A DNA stretch of 64,000 bases, from NCBI GenBank assembly GCA_030430385.1, contig JAUIFO010000010.1, positions 102,996 through 166,995 of the forward strand, in the 5' to 3' direction. The DNA comes from Bacteroidia bacterium (lineage in GTDB: Bacteria > Bacteroidota > Bacteroidia > Flavobacteriales > Flavobacteriaceae). The translations under genes were made by a program, and so were the position numbers. The notes under the pieces were generated by a model. It worked only from the letters and a program-made list of their open reading frames with translations. It was not told where the DNA came from and did not search any database. Shown piece by piece: positions 1 through 9,589 of this stretch. Within the stretch, counting starts at the first letter, position 1. Every line of letters starts with the position of its first letter.

Positions 1-488
1 TAGAACAGACTGTTTTGGTTAGAGGTTGTAAGGTAAACCCTAATACCATAGAAAAGAAGTTTCACCACTTAATGCATTACTATCCCGAATATGCGCACAT
101 TTTCTTTTGGAGAATAAACGGAAGACTTCATCCTTGGAAACCTTACTTTGTTGGTGATTTTGGTTGTAAAATCTTCGGAAGCACTAAAATTGATGGAGGT
201 CTAATGTGTTACCATCCATTTGCTGCTGTGATCAACGCGAAATCAATTGGTAAGAATTTTCAGTTTAGAAATAGTTTGACCATTGGCAATAAAGCAAACG
301 ATAACACTAAAATACCAACCATTGGTGCAAATGTTATTGTAGGTGCTAATGTTGTCATTATTGGAGATATTACCATTGGCGATAATGTGATTGTAGGTGC
401 TGGTTCTGTTGTGGTAAAAGATGTACCTTCTAATGTTGTGATAGCTGGTAATCCTGCAAAAATAATTAGATCACTTAATGATGAATAA
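1..488 (+). CDS. Hexapeptide-repeat O-acetyltransferase (serine acetyltransferase-like), 5' truncated
   Basis: The reading frame (first full codon at base 3) is open to the window edge, so the true start lies upstream; the TTG at 15 is probably internal. The C-terminal half shows left-handed beta-helix hexads such as [18 protein letters not shown], and it ends with [13 protein letters not shown], the usual ending of CysE/NodL-type acetyl-CoA acyltransferases. In a glycan locus this more likely acetylates a sugar than serine, but that is inference. It overlaps the next glycosyltransferase gene by 11 bp, so the two are translated from one message. Confidence 0.8.
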   Translation, partial: EQTVLVRGCKVNPNTIEKKFHHLMHYYPEYAHIFFWRINGRLHPWKPYFVGDFGCKIFGSTKIDGGLMCYHPFAAVINAKSIGKNFQFRNSLTIGNKANDNTKIPTIGANVIVGANVVIIGDITIGDNVIVGAGSVVVKDVPSNVVIAGNPAKIIRSLNDE

Positions 489-1566
489 ACCCATCAAAAT
501 CCTTTTTACAATTTCAAATTTTAATACTGCTGGAAGTGGTAAAGTGGTGTATGATCTTGTGAACGGATTGGATAAATCTAAATTTGATGTCCACATTGCC
601 TGTGGCGATAATAAAGGTGCTTTTTTTAAAGAAGTTGAGGCGCTCGGATTACCCATTCATATTTTTGAAACCAAAACACATTATAGACCTTATTATTCAT
701 TAATGTCTAGAATTCGTCCAATTTCAAAGTTTTATAAGTCTCATGGATTTGAAATTGTGCATTCTTGGCAATGGAGTAACGATTGGACAGAAGCTTTGGC
801 AGCACGATTAATTGGAATTAAATGGCTGTATACCAAAAAAGCAATGGGTTTCAACAAGCATTGGAAGATAAAAAGCTTTTTAGCCAATTTTATCGTGACC
901 ATTAATGAAGAAATGTCACAATATTTTCCAAATAAGAAGGCTCAACAATTAATTCCAATTGGAATTGATACCGATTATTATAGTCCTACTCATTTTGAAA
1001 GAAAAGAATCGAAGTCCTTTAAAATCATAACGGTTGCTAATCTCGTTCCTGTAAAGGGAATTGAAGTGTTATTGCATGCGGTTCATCAACTAAATGATCC
1101 TGAAATATCTCTTGATATTCTTGGAAATAATGCTAATGAGTATGGTGAAGCAATGCAAAGTTTAACGGAAACTTTAGGGATAGCGCATCAGGTTCGGTTT
1201 TTAGGAAAACAATTAGATGTTAGACCCTATATTGCGGCTTCAGACATGTATGTGATACCAACTTTAAATCAAGGTCGAAAAGAAGGCATGCCAATGGCTT
1301 TAGTTGAAGCCATGTGTATGGGAATTCCGCTTTTAGGATCTGATATTACGGGAATCAATTTTGTTCTTAAAGACTTTCAAAATTTGTTGTTTGAAGCAGG
1401 AAATTCAAATGCGCTTGCTGATAAAATCACACATTTAAAATCGCTGAGTCATAATGATAGATTTCAAATAGGACAAGACCTACGACAATATTGTATAGAT
1501 CATTTTTCAATGGAACAATTCATAACACAGCACGAAGAATTGTATACCAAACTTGTAAGGTCTTAA
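478..1566 (+). CDS. Glycosyltransferase family 4 (GT-B fold)
   Basis: This 362-residue protein has the two Rossmann halves of GT-B enzymes. The N-terminal half opens with [20 protein letters not shown] and carries the glycine-rich acceptor-side loop. The C-terminal half has [14 protein letters not shown] and the E-x7-E nucleotide-sugar motif (E269 and E277 in EGMPMALVE). GT4 enzymes are retaining transferases that use NDP-sugars, usually at the cytoplasmic membrane face. The start ATG ATG lies inside the preceding acetyltransferase gene, and a sulfotransferase follows after 1 bp. The sugar and linkage cannot be read from the sequence. Confidence 0.9.
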   Translation: MMNKPIKILFTISNFNTAGSGKVVYDLVNGLDKSKFDVHIACGDNKGAFFKEVEALGLPIHIFETKTHYRPYYSLMSRIRPISKFYKSHGFEIVHSWQWSNDWTEALAARLIGIKWLYTKKAMGFNKHWKIKSFLANFIVTINEEMSQYFPNKKAQQLIPIGIDTDYYSPTHFERKESKSFKIITVANLVPVKGIEVLLHAVHQLNDPEISLDILGNNANEYGEAMQSLTETLGIAHQVRFLGKQLDVRPYIAASDMYVIPTLNQGRKEGMPMALVEAMCMGIPLLGSDITGINFVLKDFQNLLFEAGNSNALADKITHLKSLSHNDRFQIGQDLRQYCIDHFSMEQFITQHEELYTKLVRS

Positions 1567-1567
1567 G

Positions 1568-2416
1568 ATGCCAAAATTCAATAAGCATATCGTTATTGTT
1601 GGAACTGCTAGAAGCGGGACAAGTTGGCTTTCTGAAACTTTGGCAGCACAACATCGTTATCGTTTACTCTTTGAACCTGAGCATGAAACGCAAACCAAAA
1701 AAGGACATTTGTTGTGTGATAAATGGATCACTTCAGATAATGCTTCAGCTGAAGTGAAGCGTTATTTAAGACTAATATTTTATAATCGCGTCGATAGCAA
1801 TTGGATTGCACAAAATAGTAACCGAACCTTCAAAAGGCATCTTTGGCCTTTCATCCCTAAGAAGTTTATTGTAAAATTTGTAAGAGGGAATTTATTAGCC
1901 GAATTTTTGAGTCAGCACTATAGTATTCCTGTCGTGCATCTCATACGAAATCCTTATGATGTGATTGCTTCTCAACAAAAAGTTAAATTTCCTTGGCTTT
2001 ATGATTTGTCGCATTTTCAGAATCAAAAGAAGCTAGTTGACGTATTGTCTGAAAATTACAATATTGATGTTTCCTCATGGAACACACTTTCTGAAGTTGA
2101 AACCTTAACAATGCGATGGTGTATAGAAAATGTTATTCCTATTGAAAGCTCTAATTCGTATACGACTTATGTTAATGTGATGCGATATGAAGATTTGTTT
2201 TCAGATATAGCTCATTTTTACAGATTATGTGAAGCATATGATTTAGAACCAGTAGCGAATTTAGAGCAACGTTATAAAAGTCCGTCGTCTAAAACGAATT
2301 TCAAAAGTAATAGTTTAGAGAATCAAACTAATCAGCAGTTATTTTCTAAAGATGACCTGAATAAGATCAATGATATTTTAGATAAATTTAAAACATCACT
2401 ATATCCAAGACAATAA
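1568..2416 (+). CDS. PAPS-dependent sulfotransferase
   Basis: The N-terminus has the 5'-phosphosulfate-binding P-loop IVIVGTARSGTSWL (residues 8-21). The 3'-phosphate-binding segment VVHLIRNPYDVIAS (R127, S135) follows at the expected distance. Both are hallmarks of the sulfotransferase superfamily, which moves sulfate from PAPS to a hydroxyl or amine. At 282 residues it has a normal length for a bacterial carbohydrate sulfotransferase. It sits between a GT4 gene and an acyltransferase gene, so a polysaccharide or glycolipid is the likely acceptor (inference). A second, different sulfotransferase-like gene lies at 10336. Confidence 0.85.
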   Translation: MPKFNKHIVIVGTARSGTSWLSETLAAQHRYRLLFEPEHETQTKKGHLLCDKWITSDNASAEVKRYLRLIFYNRVDSNWIAQNSNRTFKRHLWPFIPKKFIVKFVRGNLLAEFLSQHYSIPVVHLIRNPYDVIASQQKVKFPWLYDLSHFQNQKKLVDVLSENYNIDVSSWNTLSEVETLTMRWCIENVIPIESSNSYTTYVNVMRYEDLFSDIAHFYRLCEAYDLEPVANLEQRYKSPSSKTNFKSNSLENQTNQQLFSKDDLNKINDILDKFKTSLYPRQ

Positions 2417-2430
2417 TTAATATGTAGTTT

Positions 2431-3867
2431 ATGCTCTTTAATTCCATAGATTTTGCATTGTTTTTACCAATTGTATTTATACTTTATTGGCTTGTCTTTC
2501 AGCGTCATTTAAAGTTGCAAAATGCTTTTTTGGTCGTCGTGAGTTACTTCTTTTATGGCTGTTGGGATTGGCGTTTTTTATCACTGATATTATTTAGCAC
2601 TATTGTAGATTACACAATTGGATTATACCTTAATAAAACTTCAGGCAATCGAGAACGGAAAGTGTTACTGTGGACAAGCGTTACAGTGAATATTGGACTT
2701 TTGATGTTCTTTAAATATTTTAATTTCTTCGTAGATAGCTTTGTAGACGTGTTTACTTTTTTTGGATATGAAATTCAACCCACAAGTCTCAATATCATAT
2801 TACCTGTAGGTATAAGTTTTTATACCTTTCAAACGCTTAGTTACACCATAGATGTATACAACAGAAAACTTGATCCAACTAAAGACTTTTTGAAATTTGC
2901 TGCGTTTGTTTCATTTTTTCCTCAACTAGTAGCGGGACCAATTGAACGTGCTAAACGGTTTTTACCACAATTTGATGTAAAACGAAAGTTTGATATCAAT
3001 GAAGCTACAGATGGAATGCGTCAGATTTTATGGGGTTTGTTCAAAAAAGTGATCATTGCCGATAATTGTGCTGGTTATGTGACAACCATTTTTGATAACT
3101 ATGATACAATGCCTGCGAGTTCGTTGTGGTTGGCTTTGGTGTTGTTTTCTTTTCAAATTTATGGTGATTTTTCTGGGTATAGTGATATAGGTATTGGTGT
3201 GTCACGATTACTAGGATTTAAGCTTATGCAAAACTTTGCGTTTCCTTTTTTCTCAAGAGATATTGCTGAGTTTTGGAGACGCTGGCATATTTCTTTAACA
3301 ACGTGGTTTAGAGACTACATTTATATTCCTCTTGGTGGATCGAGAGGATCAAAATTGTTACAAATTCGAAATGTATTCATAATATTTTTAGTGAGTGGCT
3401 TTTGGCATGGTGCAAATTGGACCTTTATTATATGGGGACTTTTCTACGCCTTGCTTTTTTTACCCTTGCTACTCAGTAAAAAAAACAGAGAACATACAGA
3501 AATAGTTGCGATTGATAAAGCCTTACCTAGCTTTAGAGATTTTCTTAAAATAGGATTAACATTTTTTTATACTTGCATAGCTTGGGTGTTTTTTAGATCC
3601 AATACAGTTACTGATTCCTATATGTATTTTAAACGCTTAGTAAATAGCTCTATATTAGAAGCTCCACTTAAAGTTGATACAAGTTTATATGTGTTTTTGG
3701 TACTGTTTATTATAATGGAGTGGATGGGAAGACGACAACAATATGCTATAGAGACGATGTTTAACAACTATCCTTTAGTAGTAAGATGGGGATGCTATTA
3801 TATTATTGCGATGATTATATTTTTATATGGAGGTGAAGCGCAAACATTTATTTATTTTCAGTTTTAG
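2431..3867 (+). CDS. MBOAT-family O-acyltransferase (AlgI-like), copy 1
   Basis: A polytopic protein of 478 residues beginning MLFNSIDFALFLPIVF, the usual start of AlgI/DltB-type MBOAT proteins. The family's histidines are visible: H286 in EFWRRWHISLTTWFRD and the catalytic-type H326 in VSGFWHGANW. MBOAT proteins pass acyl groups across the membrane to a partner that modifies an exported polymer, as in alginate acetylation. The partner is probably the SGNH-like gene just downstream (2 bp gap). A close paralogue lies at 4806, so the pair of genes is duplicated. Confidence 0.92.
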   Translation: MLFNSIDFALFLPIVFILYWLVFQRHLKLQNAFLVVVSYFFYGCWDWRFLSLILFSTIVDYTIGLYLNKTSGNRERKVLLWTSVTVNIGLLMFFKYFNFFVDSFVDVFTFFGYEIQPTSLNIILPVGISFYTFQTLSYTIDVYNRKLDPTKDFLKFAAFVSFFPQLVAGPIERAKRFLPQFDVKRKFDINEATDGMRQILWGLFKKVIIADNCAGYVTTIFDNYDTMPASSLWLALVLFSFQIYGDFSGYSDIGIGVSRLLGFKLMQNFAFPFFSRDIAEFWRRWHISLTTWFRDYIYIPLGGSRGSKLLQIRNVFIIFLVSGFWHGANWTFIIWGLFYALLFLPLLLSKKNREHTEIVAIDKALPSFRDFLKIGLTFFYTCIAWVFFRSNTVTDSYMYFKRLVNSSILEAPLKVDTSLYVFLVLFIIMEWMGRRQQYAIETMFNNYPLVVRWGCYYIIAMIIFLYGGEAQTFIYFQF

Positions 3868-3869
3868 TT

Positions 3870-4769
3870 ATGAAACAATTCATACTTAAAATAGTCTTGT
3901 TTTCAGGTTTAATCCTTATATCGTTTATGTATCTACATTCAAAGCGAGCAAATTTGTTTGTTGAGAAGTTCACATCGTTAAATAAAAATTATGATATTAT
4001 AAATCTTGGAAATTCTCATGGCGGAAATATTCTTTACGATAGTCTAAATGGCAAGTCGTTTCAAAGAGCTGGGAATACAATTTATTACGATCTTCAGAAT
4101 TACAAGTTCTTAGCTCCGAATTTAAATGAAAATGCTGTTGTTATTTTACCAGTATCCTACAATTCTTTCGGTCTTGATGAAAACAGAACAGATTACGCCA
4201 ATCCAGATGCTTTTGTAAATAGTTTCTATATGTACTTACCCAAATCTGATATTTATAATTACTCATTCAAAAAGCATATAGGAGTGTATCTAAATACCGT
4301 TAAAGTTAATTTCGAAAGTGTTATTGATGAACGTTTTTTTCATGAGGCTATTCCTATTGATAGTACAGTAACAATAGCAGAAAAAATGGAACACCATTCT
4401 ATTGGACGTGCAAAAACTCATATGAAAATGGCGAGCTATTCTGATCCCGAAAAGAATATTAAATATTTAGGGGAACTTATAGAAAAAATAATAGAGAATA
4501 ACCATAAACCAGTAATTGTTACGATGCCATTTACAGATAACTATAACGAAAAGTTTAGCGAATCTTGGTTAAATACCTATTACTACAATCATGTAAGAGA
4601 AGTTGTGGAGAAATATGATGTTACTTATCTTGACTATTCAAATGATTTGCGATTTAGCTTAAACGATTCCTTGTTTGCAAATTCAGATCATTTAAATTTA
4701 AAAGGAAAGAAGATTTTTAGTAAAATTCTCTTTGAAGATTTAAGGAAATATAAGCTCTTGAAACAATGA
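3870..4769 (+). CDS. SGNH/GDSL hydrolase-like protein, MBOAT partner, copy 1
   Basis: The 299-residue protein starts with one membrane segment (about residues 5-22). The rest should be outside the cytoplasm. The block around residues 46-52, NLGNSHGG, resembles the nucleophile block of SGNH enzymes. The end has NSDHLNLKGKKIF, like the Asp-His block, though the residue three before H274 is Asn rather than Asp. AlgJ/AlgX and DltD are known partners of this type for MBOAT proteins. Position directly after an MBOAT gene supports acyl transfer to an exported glycan; whether this copy is catalytically intact is uncertain. Confidence 0.65.
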   Translation: MKQFILKIVLFSGLILISFMYLHSKRANLFVEKFTSLNKNYDIINLGNSHGGNILYDSLNGKSFQRAGNTIYYDLQNYKFLAPNLNENAVVILPVSYNSFGLDENRTDYANPDAFVNSFYMYLPKSDIYNYSFKKHIGVYLNTVKVNFESVIDERFFHEAIPIDSTVTIAEKMEHHSIGRAKTHMKMASYSDPEKNIKYLGELIEKIIENNHKPVIVTMPFTDNYNEKFSESWLNTYYYNHVREVVEKYDVTYLDYSNDLRFSLNDSLFANSDHLNLKGKKIFSKILFEDLRKYKLLKQ

Positions 4770-4805
4770 ATATTGTAATTTTAGATTCAAAATTAGATTA
4801 GATCT

Positions 4806-6230
4806 ATGCTCTTTAACTCCATAGACTTTGCAGTATTTTTACCCTTAGTATTTTTGGTTTATTGGTGTCTTCAGCGTCATTTAAAATCTCAAAACACCTT
4901 TCTTGTACTTGCAAGTTATATCTTTTATGGTTGGTGGGATTGGCGATTTTTATCTCTTATTTTATTTAGTACTGTTGTTGATTATACGATTGGGTTAAGA
5001 CTTAAAAGTCAAGACGGTTTAAAACAACGTAAAGCATTGCTTTGGACGAGTATTATTGTGAATATTGGTCTGTTGATGTTTTTTAAATACTTCAATTTTT
5101 TTGTAGATAGTTTTGTAACAGCCTTTACATTTTTTGGTGTAGACATTCAAGCAAGAACCTTAGACATTATTTTGCCTGTAGGCATTAGCTTTTATACGTT
5201 TCAAACGTTGAGTTATACCATTGATGTCTATAAAGGAAAGTTGAAACCTACTACAGATTTTATACAATTTGCTGCATTTGTTTCATTTTTTCCTCAATTG
5301 GTAGCAGGTCCAATTGAACGAGCTAAACACTTATTGCCTCAGTTTGAAATTAAGCGTCAATTTGATAGTACATACGCTATGAGTGGTATCTATCTTATTA
5401 TTTGGGGTTTGTTTAAAAAAATGGTCATTGCTGATAATTGCGCTTTTTTTGTCAATCAAATTTTTGAGAATTCAGCTCATTTCTCATCTTTAGAATTGTT
5501 TTTAGGCGCAGTGCTCTTCGGATTACAAATTTATGGTGACTTTTCTGGGTATTCTGATATCGCTATTGGTGTAGCACGATTATTTGGATTTTCATTAATG
5601 GTCAATTTCTCGTTTCCTTACTTTTCAAGAAATATTGCAGAATTTTGGCGACGTTGGCATATCTCTTTATCGACATGGTTTCGGGATTATATTTATATTC
5701 CACTTGGTGGCTCAAGAGGAAAACGCGCTTATCAAATTAGAAACGTTTTAATTGTTTTTTTAGTTAGCGGATTCTGGCATGGTGCTAATTGGACTTTCAT
5801 AGCTTGGGGAGCTATACATGCATTATTGTTTTTGCCATTATTGATTTTTAAACGAAATCGAACCTATGTCGAAACATTCAAAATTAATATGTCACAAGTG
5901 CCGCGAATTCTATTAACCTTTGTTGTTGTGACCATTGCTTGGGTATTCTTTAGAGCCGATTCCATTCAGCATGCATCAAACTTTATTTTAGATATGTTGT
6001 CTTTCAATGGAATCACTATAGATGTATTTTATAAAACAGCTAAATCGCAATTGTTTGCGTTAATGATTCTAACAAGTGTTTTGGTGATGTTTTGGTTGGA
6101 ATGGTCTTCAGTTCAAAAGGAAAATAAAGAAGTGATATTATCGCCATACAAAGCCATTTTTATTGCAATACTTATTACTTTTATGGGCGTTTTCAAAAAC
6201 CCATCCGATTTTATTTATTTTCAGTTTTAA
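4806..6230 (+). CDS. MBOAT-family O-acyltransferase (AlgI-like), copy 2
   Basis: This protein of 474 residues is plainly a paralogue of the gene at 2431: the first residues MLFNSIDFAVFLPLVF and the core blocks FFPQLVAGPIERAK and EFWRRWHISLSTWFRDYIYI match almost word for word. H285 and H325 (SGFWHGANW) are kept, so it should be active. The C-terminal third differs most, which may fit a different acyl donor, partner or acceptor. It is followed, with a 1-bp stop/start overlap, by a second SGNH-like gene, giving a tandem MBOAT-SGNH arrangement. Confidence 0.92.
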   Translation: MLFNSIDFAVFLPLVFLVYWCLQRHLKSQNTFLVLASYIFYGWWDWRFLSLILFSTVVDYTIGLRLKSQDGLKQRKALLWTSIIVNIGLLMFFKYFNFFVDSFVTAFTFFGVDIQARTLDIILPVGISFYTFQTLSYTIDVYKGKLKPTTDFIQFAAFVSFFPQLVAGPIERAKHLLPQFEIKRQFDSTYAMSGIYLIIWGLFKKMVIADNCAFFVNQIFENSAHFSSLELFLGAVLFGLQIYGDFSGYSDIAIGVARLFGFSLMVNFSFPYFSRNIAEFWRRWHISLSTWFRDYIYIPLGGSRGKRAYQIRNVLIVFLVSGFWHGANWTFIAWGAIHALLFLPLLIFKRNRTYVETFKINMSQVPRILLTFVVVTIAWVFFRADSIQHASNFILDMLSFNGITIDVFYKTAKSQLFALMILTSVLVMFWLEWSSVQKENKEVILSPYKAIFIAILITFMGVFKNPSDFIYFQF

Positions 6231-7138
6231 TGATGAAGGTATTTTTAAAAAAACTTAGTGTATTAGGCTTACTCTTTTTAGGGCTTACCTGTATACTGTC
6301 TTTTGCTAGTCTTCATGTTTTAAGAGGTTCTGGGTTTTATAAATCTTCGTTTTTAGTCAATCAAGTGCCTGAAGATCGTTTTGATTATATTGTCATTGGA
6401 GCTTCAGATGCTTTAACCACACTAAACACTAAAACAATTGATTCAATGTTGTCTGTTGAAGGTGTGAATTTAGCAATGGATGACACGTCTTTTCCCAGTC
6501 ATTATTTGATGCTACAACATTTTTTATCTGAAGGCAAACAAACTAAATATTGTGTTTTGGCAGCGTCGTATTCGGCTTTTGATTTTGAAGGAGCACCACT
6601 TAGCAATAACGATTACAGGTTTTTAATGTATGGTAATAGAGCTTATGTTTCAGACTACTACAAGCAGTTTTCTGGAAAGACAGCCAATATTTTGTATTAT
6701 TCAAAATGGTTGCCAGTTTTAGGTGTGTCATATTACAATACAGAAATATTTTATCCATCTTTGATTAGCATAGTGAATTCTAATAAAAGGAATCGCTTTG
6801 ATGATAAAGGAAATTATACGTATCCTGTAATCAATAAGCCTAGTCGAATGATCGATTTCAAAACGGCTGAAGTCGCATTTAAGAATGCCTATGTTCAAAA
6901 AATAAAGGCCTTATGTGACAAGAATAACATTAAATTGCTATGCTATATTACGCCAAGTGACTCAAAAAATGCGATTCCAAAATCAGTTGATTTTGACATA
7001 ATTAATCACAGTAATGCAGTTAATGATCATAAATACTTTTATGATGAAACACATGTAAATAGCATAGGTAGAGAGATTTGTAGTATTGCATTTGCTAAAA
7101 ATATCGTACAACAAGGCATTGATTTGAAGAACAGATAG
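6230..7138 (+). CDS. SGNH/GDSL hydrolase-like protein, MBOAT partner, copy 2
   Basis: A 302-residue protein with one N-terminal membrane segment (about 10-30) and an extracytoplasmic body. YIVIGASDALTTLN (S59) looks like the nucleophile block, and YDETHVNSIG (D272, H275) is a proper D-x-x-H block, unlike the first copy. It has the same placement and topology as the gene at 3870 but is much diverged from it. Starts are ATG ATG at 6230, overlapping the MBOAT stop by one base. The likely role is periplasmic acyl transfer from the adjacent MBOAT to the glycan (inference from AlgI/AlgJ and DltB/DltD). Confidence 0.65.
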   Translation: MMKVFLKKLSVLGLLFLGLTCILSFASLHVLRGSGFYKSSFLVNQVPEDRFDYIVIGASDALTTLNTKTIDSMLSVEGVNLAMDDTSFPSHYLMLQHFLSEGKQTKYCVLAASYSAFDFEGAPLSNNDYRFLMYGNRAYVSDYYKQFSGKTANILYYSKWLPVLGVSYYNTEIFYPSLISIVNSNKRNRFDDKGNYTYPVINKPSRMIDFKTAEVAFKNAYVQKIKALCDKNNIKLLCYITPSDSKNAIPKSVDFDIINHSNAVNDHKYFYDETHVNSIGREICSIAFAKNIVQQGIDLKNR

Positions 7139-8307
7139 TGAACAAAACATTAAAAATAGCAATCTACTCTGGTGAGATTCCTAGTACGACGTTTATCGAG
7201 CGTCTTATTAAGGGGTTGTCTGAGAAGAACTGTCAAATTATACTTTTTGGCGGATTGAAAAAACGCACTGCCTATGCTTCAAAAAACATCTTAGTAAAAG
7301 GATACAAACGCAATAAAATAAGTAAAGGAATTTACCTGCTGTATTATACACTATTACTAACCTTGTTTAAACACAAAGACAAGAAGCAACTTGACAACAT
7401 ATTAAAAGCACAATCTAAAAATGATTTGTATGACAAGGTTAAGTACTATCCAGTACTTTGGCATAAACCAGATGTGTTTCATATACAATGGGCTAAAGGT
7501 GTAAATGAATGGTTATGGGTACAATCATTTGGTATTAAACTAGTTCTTAGTTTAAGAGGTGCTCATATCAATTATTCTCCAATTGCCAATCAAGATTTAG
7601 CGAACACTTACAAAGCAAGTTTTCCTAAAGTTGATGCTTTTCATGCAGTTTCTAAAGCGATTGCAAAAGAAGCAACAAAGTATGGTGCAGACATCAATAA
7701 AATAGACGTCGTGTATAGTGGATTGGACCTTGATCTTTTTAAAAACGCCAATGATAATTTACCAGAAAATGAGGTGCTGCAAGTGATTTCTGTAGGAAGA
7801 CCTCACTGGAAAAAAGGATATGCCTATGCGTTGGATGCATTTAAATTGCTATTAGATCAGAACTTTCAATTTAAATATACCATTGTAGGAGGTGTTAATC
7901 TCGAACTCCAATATCAAATTGAAGAATTAGGACTCAAGCCTTATGTGAATGTTATTAATCATGTGTCTTTTGATGAAGTGCAGCGTCTTATAAAATCTTC
8001 AGATTTATTATTGCTGCCAAGCACAGAAGAAGGAATTGCTAATGTTGTCTTAGAAGCTATGGCGAATGGTAAATTGGTTTTAACAACGAATTGTGGTGGA
8101 ATGGAAGAAACCGTTATTGATGGTGAAAACGGATTTGTAATACCTATTCGAAACACCACAGAAATGGCCTCTAAAATTATTAAGGTTAGTAATCTGTCAA
8201 ATCAAGAAAAACAACAGATCATTACCAATGCAAGAGAAATCATTCACAAGCAACATACTAATGATTTGATGGTAGAGGGAATGCTTCAATTATATCAAAG
8301 TATATGA
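7138..8307 (+). CDS. Glycosyltransferase family 4
   Basis: A GT-B protein of 389 residues. The C-terminal domain has VISVGRPHWKKGYAYALDAF and the E-x7-E motif in EEGIANVVLEAMANGK, followed by CGGMEETV, typical of GT4 enzymes using NDP-sugars. The start is GTG at 7138, overlapping the previous stop by one base; I accept it because the protein aligns with GT4 N-termini from there (LKIAIYSGEIPSTTFIERL). Its stop overlaps the next GT4 start as ATGA, so the two are translationally coupled. Acceptor and sugar are unknown. Confidence 0.88.
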   Translation: MNKTLKIAIYSGEIPSTTFIERLIKGLSEKNCQIILFGGLKKRTAYASKNILVKGYKRNKISKGIYLLYYTLLLTLFKHKDKKQLDNILKAQSKNDLYDKVKYYPVLWHKPDVFHIQWAKGVNEWLWVQSFGIKLVLSLRGAHINYSPIANQDLANTYKASFPKVDAFHAVSKAIAKEATKYGADINKIDVVYSGLDLDLFKNANDNLPENEVLQVISVGRPHWKKGYAYALDAFKLLLDQNFQFKYTIVGGVNLELQYQIEELGLKPYVNVINHVSFDEVQRLIKSSDLLLLPSTEEGIANVVLEAMANGKLVLTTNCGGMEETVIDGENGFVIPIRNTTEMASKIIKVSNLSNQEKQQIITNAREIIHKQHTNDLMVEGMLQLYQSI

Positions 8308-9500
8308 CAAAGTCTAACACATATACGCAAACAGTTGGTTTGGTGTTGTCTGCAGCGCCTGGTTATTCTGAAACTTTTTTTAGAAATAAAATTAGAGGTT
8401 TACAAGCTAATGGAATTAAAGTGATTTTGTTTGTAGATTATCCTTCAAATGACAGTAATGATTTAAATTGTAATATTGTAGTTGCGCCTAAGTTCGATGG
8501 TTTTATAAATCAGTTCCTTAATAGTATAATAGCAATTCTTAAAGCTGTTTTTATGACGCCTAAAGCTTCTCTAATTCATTTAAAGTTAGATAAAGCCGAT
8601 GGTTTATCATTCAAGCAACGTATCATAAACCTGACGCGTAATCAATACTTTCTAAATCATGATTTAGATTGGTTACACTTTGGTTATGGTATGCTCGCTT
8701 CAAATAGAGAAAATGTTGCACAAACCATTAAGGCTAAAATGGGAGTAAGTTTTAGAGGTTATGATTTGTATCTGTCTCCTTTAAAACATATAAACTGCTA
8801 CATGCGTTTATTCTCAAAGACTATACAATATCATGTGTTGTCTCATAAAATGAAAGAAAAACTAATGACCCAACATATTTCAGAAGATGATATTAAAGTC
8901 ATTACACCAGCCATTAATACAAGTACATTTTCTAATTCGCAACGTAAAGAAATACCTAATGATACACTTCAGATATTATGTGTTTCAAGATTGCATTGGG
9001 TTAAGGGTATTCACTATTTGTTAGAAGCTTTAGCATTTCTTAAAAGGGATAATATCGATTTTAAATTGACCATTATTGGTGATGGTGAAGAAAAAGAACG
9101 CTTAATTTTTGCTGCGCATCAATATCAAATTTTAGATCAAGTCACTTTTACAGGAAAATTACCGCAAAGTCAAGTGATTGATTATTATAAATCGTCAAAT
9201 TTATATGTACAATACAGCATTCAAGAAGGTTTTGGAAATGCTGTTCTAGAAGCGCAAGCTATGGGATTACTTTGCGTAGTATCTGATGCTGATGGGTTGC
9301 AACAAAATATTTTGCACGACAAAACAGGTTGGATTGTACCTAAGCGGAATCCAAAAGCGCTTGCTGAAAAAATCGTAGAAGTACATCGTTTGTCGTCAGA
9401 AAAAAAGCATGCAATTACCGAAGCTGCAGTGCATCGCGTGAACACCGATTTTAGCCTTGAAGTCCAAAACAAATTATTTTTAGAATTTTATAAGGGCTAA
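8304..9500 (+). CDS. Glycosyltransferase family 4
   Basis: A 398-residue GT-B enzyme. N-terminal VGLVLSAAPGYSETFFRNKI resembles exopolysaccharide GT4 proteins that open with a 'sETFI' loop. The C-terminal half has ILCVSRLHWVKGIHYLLEAL and QEGFGNAVLEAQAMG with the E-x7-E pair. It is similar in layout to the preceding gene and may be an old duplicate of it. The ATG overlaps the upstream stop by 4 bp. An 89-bp gap with only a weak imperfect hairpin (about 9544-9573, no T-run) follows, the first clear break in this part of the locus. Confidence 0.88.
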   Translation: MTKSNTYTQTVGLVLSAAPGYSETFFRNKIRGLQANGIKVILFVDYPSNDSNDLNCNIVVAPKFDGFINQFLNSIIAILKAVFMTPKASLIHLKLDKADGLSFKQRIINLTRNQYFLNHDLDWLHFGYGMLASNRENVAQTIKAKMGVSFRGYDLYLSPLKHINCYMRLFSKTIQYHVLSHKMKEKLMTQHISEDDIKVITPAINTSTFSNSQRKEIPNDTLQILCVSRLHWVKGIHYLLEALAFLKRDNIDFKLTIIGDGEEKERLIFAAHQYQILDQVTFTGKLPQSQVIDYYKSSNLYVQYSIQEGFGNAVLEAQAMGLLCVVSDADGLQQNILHDKTGWIVPKRNPKALAEKIVEVHRLSSEKKHAITEAAVHRVNTDFSLEVQNKLFLEFYKG

Positions 9501-9589
9501 TCCTATGAATTATGCTTTGAAAATGTAATTTTGAAGTTCAGTTAGATGTTTTGTGTTAAAAACAAAAATCTAAGCTTAAATATGTTGCA

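Noticed and set aside
2431..6230. MBOAT duplication as a mobile element
   Set aside because: No transposase, terminal repeat or target duplication is seen around either copy; plain gene duplication is enough.
9501..9589. Terminator between the GT4 and methyltransferase genes
   Set aside because: An imperfect AGAT/ATCT-ended hairpin exists but lacks a T-run and the stem is broken.
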